Below are positions 17,765 through 25,277 of a stretch of DNA of 64,000 bases, in pieces. The first letter of the stretch is position 1; each line of letters starts with the position of its first letter. The notes below the pieces were generated by a model. The model was not told the DNA's origin, did no database searches, and was given only the letters and a program-made list of their open reading frames with translations. Both the position numbers and the translations under genes were made by a program. The stretch is from Hyphomicrobiales bacterium (GTDB lineage: Bacteria; Pseudomonadota; Alphaproteobacteria; Rhizobiales; Rhizobiaceae), in the NCBI GenBank assembly GCA_900471815.1, contig UICE01000006.1:62001-126000 (forward strand), given 5' to 3'.

Positions 17765-18413
17765 GATTAAGCACCTTCTGCCGTTCCGGCGAAAGATCGA
17801 GCAGGGATTGGCGTGCTCTCGCGAGGAAATCCTTGCGGTCCTCATTCGGCTCAAGCACTACTGGCGTGCCAAAGACCACGCGACATAGTAGCGGGACTGG
17901 CAAAAATGCGCCTTTGGGCAGGACGCGTGACATGTTTTCGATCCAGCAGGGCACGAGTTCAACATCGGGGCGCGCTAGGGCAAGATTGTAAAGCCCCGAG
18001 CGAAAGCGCAGCAGCGGTTCCTCCGTCATGTTGCGCGTGCCTTCGGGAAAGACAATCAGCGAGCTGTCTTGCGCAAGTGCATCGAGCATGATGACCATCG
18101 GATCATCCGCACGCTCGACCCAATTGCGATCAACCAGCACCGTATTCAGCAAGTCCTTTGCCAAAATGTGCCGCAATTTATTGCGCTTCCAGTAGTCGGC
18201 CCCGGCAACAGCACGTGTGCGCTCGCGTTCACGCGGCGGCAAACTGGAAGAGAGCAGGATAAAGTCGCCGTGACTGCAATGGTTGGCGAAATATATGCGC
18301 TGGCGATCTGATGGTGAGCATCCTTGCCAGATTGGACGAACACCCGTGATACCGCGTGCCAGCCCGGCCAGCAGCATTGCGCAGCTTCGTCTCATCATTG
18401 CTTTTAAATTCAT
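17757..18413 (-). CDS. Lysophospholipid acyltransferase (PlsC family)
   Basis: A 218-residue 1-acyl-glycerol-3-phosphate acyltransferase-like protein. The catalytic NHCSHGD box (44-50, HX4D) and the substrate-binding FPEGTR box (122-127) are intact. An N-terminal amphipathic/hydrophobic stretch suggests membrane association. Start ATG 18413 overlaps the preceding stop as ATGA. E. coli ynbABCD lacks such a gene, so this operon adds an acyl-chain step just before CTP activation. It may form the phosphatidic acid used by the downstream CdsA-like enzyme. Confidence 0.9.
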   Translation of the reverse strand: MNLKAMMRRSCAMLLAGLARGITGVRPIWQGCSPSDRQRIYFANHCSHGDFILLSSSLPPRERERTRAVAGADYWKRNKLRHILAKDLLNTVLVDRNWVERADDPMVIMLDALAQDSSLIVFPEGTRNMTEEPLLRFRSGLYNLALARPDVELVPCWIENMSRVLPKGAFLPVPLLCRVVFGTPVVLEPNEDRKDFLARARQSLLDLSPERQKVLNHG

Positions 18414-18820
18414 ATGTGCCCCCACAACCCATAGGTTGTAATGCCAGCGAATAGAACAAGAAAAACAACAAATGCAAGATGCAGCTTTAACAAGAGGCGG
18501 TTTGTGCCCGCCATTCGCGCATCCAGCATGCGTGTCGCCTGCGGAAATCTTCGCAAATGCAGCTTTGCCAGCAATTTATCCACGGCACGGCAGCCTTCTT
18601 CTTCGCTTGGCTTTGAAGCTATGAGCCTGAAAAGAGCGGCTTCAAAAAGCATATAGGCGGCGAGAAACAAGACGATGAAGCCGCTGGCGGCAGTCGCGAT
18701 ATGACCCCATCGCCGGGCTTCGCCAAAAAGAAGGATCAGCATCAGGCAAATAGTGACGATGCCAAAACCCATGCCTTGGCGCTGGAGGCGAGAAGCAAAG
18801 GCTCCGGCTCGCTCATTCAT
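18410..18820 (-). CDS. Hypothetical membrane protein of the ynb-like lipid operon
   Basis: A 136-residue protein with three predicted membrane helices (about 17-35, 44-70 and 112-134) and a basic, amphipathic cytoplasmic stretch between helices two and three. I do not recognise a family. It overlaps the phosphatase gene by 8 bases and the acyltransferase gene by 4, so it is translationally embedded in the operon. It could be a small subunit, a lipid-handling helper or a membrane anchor for the soluble steps. Confidence 0.75.
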   Translation of the reverse strand: MNERAGAFASRLQRQGMGFGIVTICLMLILLFGEARRWGHIATAASGFIVLFLAAYMLFEAALFRLIASKPSEEEGCRAVDKLLAKLHLRRFPQATRMLDARMAGTNRLLLKLHLAFVVFLVLFAGITTYGLWGHI

Positions 18821-20150
18821 GCGGATTTGGCGCTGAAAAAAGCATGTCTTCTGTTAGATGAATGCGCCTGCCTTTGGATGCGACTATCTGGATAGCATCG
18901 GCAGCAGTTTTGGCGCTGTCATACTGCATGAGCCACATGGCAATTGCGGCAGCGCTGCGCTGGAAGCCGAGAGCGCAGCAAACAAGAACGGGACCCTTGT
19001 TTCGGGCGTGCTCTATAGCGTCAGCCGCTCGCTGCAGTTCAGCGGATGGCGGTGAAACGAGATCCAGAAGTGGGACTGATTGCCAGTCAACATTTATACC
19101 GGAAGGCTTTGCCAGCTCAGCAGTGAGATCAATGATTGTTGCAAATCGCGACTGCTCGTCTCTTCGCGGCAGCCGGCCCAGATGAATGTTCTTGCGAATG
19201 GTAACAGAGGCCGTAAGATTGCGTGTCCAGATGCGACTATTGATGATCGCGCCGAGGCGGTAGGGCGCCAGCAGCCATTTGCTGGCAAAAGAAAACGTGC
19301 CCTGAAAATTCTTTTGAAAGACAGCGGGCCCTGCACCCAAATAGCCAAGAGACACTATTGCGAGTGCAAGAGCTGGCCACAGGCAAAACAGAAATGCGGG
19401 CGATGATGCCGTTCCAAAAATGGCAGCTAGCAGAAACAACAGGCTCCCCGCTGCATAATAAGTGCCAATGCGTCGCGCTTTGGTATCATTGGCCAGGCGG
19501 AACGCCGCGAGAGGTGAGGGAGCCTGCGCCGGAAAGAGCCATAGCGCAAACAGGCCTAGAAGCAGTCCTGTCGGGATGTCGATGAAATGGTGCTGGTAGG
19601 TGGTGAGAACCGAAAGTCCAATCAATGCACACCAGATATGCCACATCCAGCGGGTGATGCCTGACAGTCGAATGCGCCAATGCGACCAGATAATTGTCAA
19701 AAGGGCGATGTGCAGCGATGGCGCTTGATTGAATGGTTTGTCGAAGCCTCCGAGCATATCGAAAAGAAACCCGGCAGCGCCGCTGGTGGCGGGCTTCTGG
19801 AAGATTGCGGTCAGTGGGAATGCGATGAAGCAGGCAACGGCGATGAGTTGCACTGTTAAATAGCGTTTTGCCAAACGATCAACTTCAAGTGGGGTGTCGT
19901 TGAAAAACAGCGAAAGGCCATAAAACAGATTGATCGACCAATAGGGAAAGATCGTCCATGCAATAAAGGGAATGGCATGTTCCCAGGCAAAGGTGATGTT
20001 GGGAACATCTGCACGCTGCGATGCCAGCCAATTGGCAGTTCCGTAACTTGCATAAAACAAGGGCGCAAGACAAACAAGCCAGATCAGTGCCCGTTTGGCG
20101 ACAGTCTGGTCGAAGCGCCATGCTCCGATGGGTGTGGTTTGTTCCGTCAT
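18813..20150 (-). CDS. PAP2-like membrane phosphatase fused to a dual-specificity phosphatase (YnbD-like)
   Basis: A 445-residue fusion. The N-terminal half is a PAP2/inositol-phosphorylceramide-synthase-like membrane domain with NQAPSLH (about 141-147) and HHFIDIPTG (about 187-195). The C-terminal cytoplasmic domain (about 310-445) is a dual-specificity phosphatase with the nucleophile loop CALGFQR (C392, R398). This domain order is that of E. coli YnbD. Start ATG 20150 makes an ATGA overlap with the upstream gene. Likely substrates are lipid or head-group phosphates such as a phosphatidyl-polyol phosphate; this is inference. Confidence 0.88.
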   Translation of the reverse strand: MTEQTTPIGAWRFDQTVAKRALIWLVCLAPLFYASYGTANWLASQRADVPNITFAWEHAIPFIAWTIFPYWSINLFYGLSLFFNDTPLEVDRLAKRYLTVQLIAVACFIAFPLTAIFQKPATSGAAGFLFDMLGGFDKPFNQAPSLHIALLTIIWSHWRIRLSGITRWMWHIWCALIGLSVLTTYQHHFIDIPTGLLLGLFALWLFPAQAPSPLAAFRLANDTKARRIGTYYAAGSLLFLLAAIFGTASSPAFLFCLWPALALAIVSLGYLGAGPAVFQKNFQGTFSFASKWLLAPYRLGAIINSRIWTRNLTASVTIRKNIHLGRLPRRDEQSRFATIIDLTAELAKPSGINVDWQSVPLLDLVSPPSAELQRAADAIEHARNKGPVLVCCALGFQRSAAAIAMWLMQYDSAKTAADAIQIVASKGRRIHLTEDMLFSAPNPHE

Positions 20151-21922
20151 ATGCGTTCGGCGACGCAAACAGTGAAGATGCCCCACTCATCGATGCGCTG
20201 GTCAATCTTCCTGAAACCAGCCGCCGCGACCAGTTGATCCATTTCCGCTTGAGTGCGGCGGCGCATGACCCAGGCCTCGCCGCCACGATGCGAAGTGAGC
20301 GCTCGTGCAATCATTTCAAGTTGAGGATGCCATGGCTGGTTGGTGTAGATCAGAAGACTGCCAGCCTGCATGGATTTGGCAAGGCCACCAAGCGAGCGTT
20401 CGATGAGGGCATTATCCGGAAAAAGCTCGTAGAGACCGGAGACAATCGCCAGATCCGGCGCGGGCTGGATCGCGGCAAGTTTTTCGCCATCAAAAGCGTC
20501 AGCCTGATGGAAACTTGCGATCTCTTCCAGCTTACGCTCTGCGATGGATTTCCGCCCGGCCTCCACATTAATCGGCGAATAATCCTGCAGCCGGACGCTT
20601 GTCGGTTTCAGCGTGGATTTAGCAATCGCATCAAGCACGTAGCGGCCATGACCAGCAGCAATATCGAGAATATTGGTGCTTCGGCCTGCCTGCTGCAACT
20701 TTGCCAGAGCAGTGTCGATAAGCTCTTCCAGATGCACTTTGCGCTGGCGGATACCTCGCCAGCCGATGGCTTGCAGAAATTGCTTGTCGATTAATTTGCC
20801 GCCGGGACCCATGCCACGCGGTTCATTTTCGTAGACATAATCAAGTGTGGAACCGGAATCGAAACCGGTATCAACGCCTGTTTTCAAGCCCTTTGAAAAA
20901 AGTGCACTAAAGCCAATGGAGGCGCGGTAGAGCGCCCAGTAAAGGCCTTTCAAGGAAAGCAGGTCATGCGGCGATGACAATCTGTCCTGTTCATCGCGGG
21001 TAAAACCTGTCTGATGGGCTTTTGTGACATCCAGCGTATCTGGCTTTACATCAAAACATTCAAGTATGAACCGCCTTGCATGGGCAACGGCGATTGTGCG
21101 GTCTTTCTCGCCAAGAGTATCGTGGTAAAAGCCCTTAAGCACATGCCGTTCTTTTAAAGGATGGGCCAGATTCTCGTAGAACCGATGCTGGGGAGAATGT
21201 CTGACCACCCAGTCGCTGCCGGAAATAAGCATTTGCGTTGGCACAATGATGGCGCGCGCATCGTTCACAACGCGTTCGGCAGTTGTGTACAGGTCAAGTA
21301 ATATATTGGAGGCAATAGCGCGAGTGATGAGCGGGTCATTGTCAAATGAGGCAATACGCGCTGGATCGTGGGTGAGAAATTTGGCTTTAACGTAAGAGTT
21401 TACGAAGAACTGCCCCTTTAGTTTCTGCCAGAGCCAGATGCCTTCACGCGCAAATGGCACATAGAGTTTCACGCTGAAAGCCGGGGATGCGAGCACCAGC
21501 GCGCGGATCGGCGGCGCATAGTCATGGACCCATGTTGCCGCCAGAACGGCACCCACTGATTGCGCAATGACCGCGATATCTTCGACTGCAAAGCCACCCG
21601 TTTCGCATATATGTTTTACAAAGCTGTCGAGATCGCGGACAGAGGCCGCAAAGGATGGAGAATAACCACGTTCGCCAGGTGAACGGCCATGACCACGGGC
21701 ATCCCAGGCATAGAATGCGAAGTCACTCAGACCAAGCTCCTCAACCAGATGGGAAACACGGCCACCATGTTCATGCCCCCTGTGCAGAAGGACAATCGCA
21801 CCCTTCGGCTTTTTGGATTTCGCTGGCCACTTGCGATAGAAGAGCTCGGTTCCGTCGTGGGTGCGAAAGGTAGTTTCCTCGACGCCATCTGTTGCGGGAT
21901 CAAGAGTTGAGTCAACGGACAT
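20147..21922 (-). CDS. Bifunctional alpha/beta-hydrolase and SAM-dependent methyltransferase (YnbC-like)
   Basis: A 591-residue fusion. Residues about 15-290 form a lysophospholipase-like alpha/beta hydrolase with nucleophile motif AQSVG (S122), an acid in GSDWVV and a histidine in GFYHD (H267). Residues about 380-591 hold a class I methyltransferase with glycine-rich motif ILDIAAGHG (418-426). E. coli YnbC has the same two-domain layout. Inside a lipid operon the likely roles are head-group or acyl-chain hydrolysis and methylation. Substrates are unknown. Confidence 0.88.
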   Translation of the reverse strand: MSVDSTLDPATDGVEETTFRTHDGTELFYRKWPAKSKKPKGAIVLLHRGHEHGGRVSHLVEELGLSDFAFYAWDARGHGRSPGERGYSPSFAASVRDLDSFVKHICETGGFAVEDIAVIAQSVGAVLAATWVHDYAPPIRALVLASPAFSVKLYVPFAREGIWLWQKLKGQFFVNSYVKAKFLTHDPARIASFDNDPLITRAIASNILLDLYTTAERVVNDARAIIVPTQMLISGSDWVVRHSPQHRFYENLAHPLKERHVLKGFYHDTLGEKDRTIAVAHARRFILECFDVKPDTLDVTKAHQTGFTRDEQDRLSSPHDLLSLKGLYWALYRASIGFSALFSKGLKTGVDTGFDSGSTLDYVYENEPRGMGPGGKLIDKQFLQAIGWRGIRQRKVHLEELIDTALAKLQQAGRSTNILDIAAGHGRYVLDAIAKSTLKPTSVRLQDYSPINVEAGRKSIAERKLEEIASFHQADAFDGEKLAAIQPAPDLAIVSGLYELFPDNALIERSLGGLAKSMQAGSLLIYTNQPWHPQLEMIARALTSHRGGEAWVMRRRTQAEMDQLVAAAGFRKIDQRIDEWGIFTVCVAERI

Positions 21923-21946
21923 GGGTTTGCTCCGGCAGAGGTGATT

Positions 21947-22555
21947 TCAGGAATTGGCGCGGCGAAGACCGGCGCGGATACGATTTATCATGGTAAAGAC
22001 GGATAGAAGCGCCATAGCCGGGAATACCCAGCCAAACCACGAGGGTAGATCAAGACCGCTGCCGATCAAGGCGGCGATAATGCCCAGCGCCAGAGCGCGG
22101 TCGCTTTTTCCGAATGGGCCGTCATAGGCGCGGCCACCGCCTGTCATCACCCCCAGCACACCTGCATATTCTGCTATGATTGCGGTAATGGCGAACGCCA
22201 CAACCTCGACAGGTTCGAAGGGCCATACCAACGTAAACGGCAGTATAAGAGCTACATCCGAAACAATGTCGCCGATCTCATTCAGATAGGCACCAAGCTT
22301 CGATGCCTGACCAAATTCCCGCGCCATCATTCCATCAATCGCATTAAGGGCCATGCGAACGAAAAGTACCAAGGGCAACAGCCAGAACAACAATGTGTTA
22401 TCGGGGAAAAGCGCGATCACAACACCTGTCGCCACGGAGATGAGCGTAGCGGCGACAGTGACCTGATTTGCAGTGGCGCCGATTGCCACAAGACGTCCAA
22501 CCAAGGGGCGGAGCAAATTCTGAAAAGCCGGTTTTATCGAGTAAAGTGTCGGCAT
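21947..22555 (-). CDS. CDP-alcohol phosphatidyltransferase family protein (YnbA-like)
   Basis: A 202-residue membrane protein with about six helices, the first gene of the lipid operon. It should join the phosphatidyl group of a CDP-diacylglycerol to an alcohol. The family motif DxxDGxxAR-x8-GxxxDxxxD is recognisable as NAIDGMMAR (71-79), G88, N92 and D96, with D100 following. The first and third aspartates are asparagines here. The head-group alcohol cannot be predicted; neighbours point to a polyol phosphate or a sugar alcohol. Compare E. coli YnbA (about the same length). Confidence 0.88.
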   Translation of the reverse strand: MPTLYSIKPAFQNLLRPLVGRLVAIGATANQVTVAATLISVATGVVIALFPDNTLLFWLLPLVLFVRMALNAIDGMMAREFGQASKLGAYLNEIGDIVSDVALILPFTLVWPFEPVEVVAFAITAIIAEYAGVLGVMTGGGRAYDGPFGKSDRALALGIIAALIGSGLDLPSWFGWVFPAMALLSVFTMINRIRAGLRRANS

Positions 22556-22849
22556 GTAATCACCCCCAATGATTGTATTGAATTTAGCCGTTCAATTGCA
22601 TGTAGCAGAGAATTTGTTCCAAACCAGTTTTCCGGCTGAAGATATTGGGGGAAGACGGACTAATCTTTGGCGAAAAGGCACTTGAGGCGGTGAAAATGCG
22701 AGGGGGAGGGTAAAATAGCCGACCGAGGGCCTCAACGGATGTCGGGGTCCGGATGAATTGTCTGATATGGTCGTTTCAACGTCAGGCAAATATAATTGAA
22801 TCTTGCGGGCAAGATTCAATCATCGCATGTTCCGCCTGCAGCAGTCTTT
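22556..22849. other. Intergenic region upstream of the lipid operon
   Basis: About 290 bases with no convincing gene. It must contain the promoter of the YnbA-like gene. A GGAAC (minus strand, 22616-22620) is present, but the matching -10 would be CAAT, which is a poor EcfG site. Confidence 0.4.
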
Positions 22850-23140
22850 TTAATGCCGATTCTCGCTTATCACCGATGATGATTTGAAGGCGAAGGGCTT
22901 TTGAAAATAGCCCGTTACGGCCAGATGACCGAGTTCACGATTGGCGGCCATTGCCGCCAATTCGTCGACATCTCGAACACCACTGTCAAAGAGCGCCATA
23001 ACGGTTCTCGCCAATTCGTTGCAGCGGGAATGGGTTTTCGGGCAGCGGTCCAACATTTGCGAAGCCTTGTCGTGTGCTCGCTGCATGACCTCCCAGTCAC
23101 TGGTTGCAAATATGCGCCTGTCTCTATCTAATAGTGCCAT
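22850..23140 (-). CDS. Small hypothetical protein
   Basis: A 96-residue, mostly helical soluble protein with no membrane segment or signal peptide. It has three cysteine/histidine-rich positions in the DRCPKTHSRCNELAR region (about 32-46). I set the start at 23140 because GGAGG lies 6 bases before it; longer in-frame starts exist. I recognise no family. It stands alone between the lipid operon and the DNA topoisomerase gene, transcribed in the same direction as both. Confidence 0.55.
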   Translation of the reverse strand: MALLDRDRRIFATSDWEVMQRAHDKASQMLDRCPKTHSRCNELARTVMALFDSGVRDVDELAAMAANRELGHLAVTGYFQKPFAFKSSSVISENRH

Positions 23141-23335
23141 CATACGCCTCCATTGTTGGGCGCGAGCACATATCAAGCGTACGTGGGACACGTCCCTGAT
23201 GCTCGGCAATCCTGCCAAGCTAAGCGTATTTTCTCACGTCCCGCAAACTGCATTTAATTTGCTTTATCTGTGCGCTACTTACCGCAATGCAAAATTTCCG
23301 GCCGAACAGAAAATTTAGCATGGCCTGTTTTTTGG

Positions 23336-24346
23336 TTAAGTGCCATCTTTCTCAAGGAGACGCATAAGGCCGGTTTCGGGTCCTGTCAGGCCCTTGCGAT
23401 GGGGCGCGCGCAGCAAGGAACGATCCAGTTCGCCGGCAAAGAAACTCTCCGTGACCAGGGGATGGACGTAGCTTGAGCGGGTAACCGCTGGGGTATTGCG
23501 CAAGAAGTTGCTTACATCGCGCATGGCTGCCGCGACCGCACGTTTTTTCTGCGTATCGGTTTCAGCTTCCACTTCCGCAAGAAATGCCAGTGCGCGTGCA
23601 GATCCGTGGAATGTCCGAAAATCCTTGGTGCTAACTTTTGAGCCGGAAACTTCGCGTAAATAATCGTTGAGCTCTTGAGCATGAAGGCTGCGCCATCGTT
23701 TATTGTCCTTGTACTGAAACAATCGCCCACGTCGTTTCAGCGCCTTCAAGCGCTTGACGGCAGAGCGATCCGCGATGGAAATCTTGTTCGTTTTCTTTGA
23801 TTTCCCGGCGAAAATAAAGTTGGCGATATTGCCGTTGATCTTCAAGTCACTGCTTTTGAGCGTGGCAATGCCGCGTCCCCCATCCTTGGCATATTTTTCA
23901 TGCCCGGCCCGAAAAGCCTTCTTGTCGATGAGCTTTACGGCCAGGGCTGCAAGAGATTTACCTGATGTGGGGGCACGCTGGATGTCACGCGCAATCCGTT
24001 TGCGGATTCGCGGCAGTGCTTTGCCGAATGCCAGCAGGCGATGGGTCTTCGTGCTATTGCGGACAGCTTCCCAATTTGGATGATAGATGTACTGACGCCG
24101 CCCAAGGACATCGTAGCCGATGGCCTGAATATGGCCGCAATCGTCGTCGCAGCATAAAACGTTGGTCCAGGCCGGTGGAATAGCAAGGGCGAGAATACGT
24201 TCAATATGCTTCTTTGCGGCAGGGCGGCCATCCACGCGAATGTAGCGGGCGCCGTTTTTTGCCGTTTCGCGTTTGAGTGTAAAAGTTTCCGGGTCGACCA
24301 GCTTCAATCCCAATTTTTTCGCGTAGTAAGCGTGGTCGAACTGCAT
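23336..24346 (-). CDS. DNA topoisomerase IB
   Basis: A 336-residue poxvirus-like type IB topoisomerase that relaxes supercoils through a transient 3'-phosphotyrosine. Visible are the N-terminal YIRVDGRPAAKKHIERI region, GYDVLGRRQYIYHP, the catalytic-core KDFRTFHGSA and the active-site tyrosine Y293 in TRSSYVHPL. ATG 24346 is preceded by AAGGGGAGA; the ORF extends upstream but that part is promoter. It is divergent from a ku gene, with 130 bases between, and both have good EcfG promoters, suggesting a shared stress response. Confidence 0.93.
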   Translation of the reverse strand: MQFDHAYYAKKLGLKLVDPETFTLKRETAKNGARYIRVDGRPAAKKHIERILALAIPPAWTNVLCCDDDCGHIQAIGYDVLGRRQYIYHPNWEAVRNSTKTHRLLAFGKALPRIRKRIARDIQRAPTSGKSLAALAVKLIDKKAFRAGHEKYAKDGGRGIATLKSSDLKINGNIANFIFAGKSKKTNKISIADRSAVKRLKALKRRGRLFQYKDNKRWRSLHAQELNDYLREVSGSKVSTKDFRTFHGSARALAFLAEVEAETDTQKKRAVAAAMRDVSNFLRNTPAVTRSSYVHPLVTESFFAGELDRSLLRAPHRKGLTGPETGLMRLLEKDGT

Positions 24347-24372
24347 ATTATCTCCCCTTGTCGCCGGAGTGT

Positions 24373-24397
24373 AACGCTGATCCGGTCCTGCTGTTCC
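24373..24397 (-). promoter_or_regulatory. EcfG-type general-stress promoter of topoisomerase IB
   Basis: On the minus strand GGAAC (24397-24393) is followed after 16 bases by CGTT (24376-24373), matching the alphaproteobacterial EcfG/RpoE2 consensus GGAAC-N16/17-CGTT exactly. It lies about 27 bases before the ATG at 24346. Confidence 0.8.
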
Positions 24398-24420
24398 GCC
24401 AGCTGGAAAAAACCATTGCC

Positions 24421-24446
24421 GGAACAAAATGCAGGATGAATCCGTT
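24421..24446 (+). promoter_or_regulatory. EcfG-type general-stress promoter of ku
   Basis: GGAAC (24421-24425), 17 bases, then CGTT (24443-24446): an exact match to the EcfG consensus. It lies about 30 bases before the ku ATG at 24477, leaving a short leader with a GGGAAAGG ribosome-binding region. In Sinorhizobium some ku genes depend on the equivalent sigma factor RpoE2. Confidence 0.82.
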
Positions 24447-24476
24447 GCGTGAAACGTATGGGAAAGGTTTGCGCTC

Positions 24477-25277
24477 ATGGCACCGCGTTCATTCTGGAAA
24501 GGTTACCTGAAGCTCTCGCTGGTGACATGTCCCGTCGCCATGGCTCCGGCTACGACCGACAATGAAAAGGTCAAGTTTCGTACTTTGAACCGCAAGACGG
24601 GCAACCGCGTCGTCAGCCAATATGTGGATGGCGTTACCGGCAAGGCCGTCGACGAGGATGACGAGGTCAAGGGGTATGAGCGCGGCGAAGATGAATATGT
24701 CATGCTCGAAGAGGACGAAATTGACGCCGTTGGTCTGGAGAGCACCCGAACCATTGATATTGAAATGTTTGTCCCGCGCGATAGCATCGATTGGATATGG
24801 TATGACAAGCCTCATTATCTGACGCCGGATGATCCCGTCGGCGAGGAGGCTTTTTCAGTGATCCGGGATGCCATGGAAGCAACGGGGCGCGTTGGCATTT
24901 CAAGGCTTGTCATGTACCGGCGCGAGCGGGCAGTCATGCTGGAACCACGCGGCAAAGGCATCATTTTATGGACGTTGCGATATGGCGACGAGGTTCGCAG
25001 TCGCGATGAATATTTTGGCGATACCAAGAATGGCAAGCCCGAGAGCAAGATGATGGCGCTGGTCAAAACCCTCATCGATGAGCGTACCAAGCCTTGGGAC
25101 CCAAAAATGGTCGATGATCCGGTTCAAGATCGATTGCTTGAGATCATCGCAGCCAAGAAAAAGGGTAAGAAGCGTCCGCCAAAACCCAAGGTCGAGGCCG
25201 AGAAGCCGAGCAATGTCATCAATATTATGGATGCGCTGCGCAAGAGCATTGCCAGCGAGGGCAAGAAAAAGAGCTAA
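24477..25277 (+). CDS. ku: Ku protein (non-homologous end joining), copy 1
   Basis: A 266-residue bacterial Ku homodimer subunit that binds DNA double-strand ends and recruits LigD. It starts with the typical APRSFWKGYLKLSLVTCPV and has VVSQYVDGVTGKAV, KGYERGEDEYVMLEEDE and GISRLVMYRRERAVMLEPRG. The lysine-rich C-terminal tail is short (about 230-266). It converges on ligD with a 4-base overlap of stop codons. A second Ku lies on the other side of ligD. It is transcribed alone from an EcfG promoter. Confidence 0.95.
   Translation: MAPRSFWKGYLKLSLVTCPVAMAPATTDNEKVKFRTLNRKTGNRVVSQYVDGVTGKAVDEDDEVKGYERGEDEYVMLEEDEIDAVGLESTRTIDIEMFVPRDSIDWIWYDKPHYLTPDDPVGEEAFSVIRDAMEATGRVGISRLVMYRRERAVMLEPRGKGIILWTLRYGDEVRSRDEYFGDTKNGKPESKMMALVKTLIDERTKPWDPKMVDDPVQDRLLEIIAAKKKGKKRPPKPKVEAEKPSNVINIMDALRKSIASEGKKKS

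Noticed and set aside
22592-22819. 75-residue minus-strand ORF upstream of the lipid operon
   Set aside because: No ribosome-binding site, no recognisable family and composition unlike neighbouring genes; treated as non-coding.
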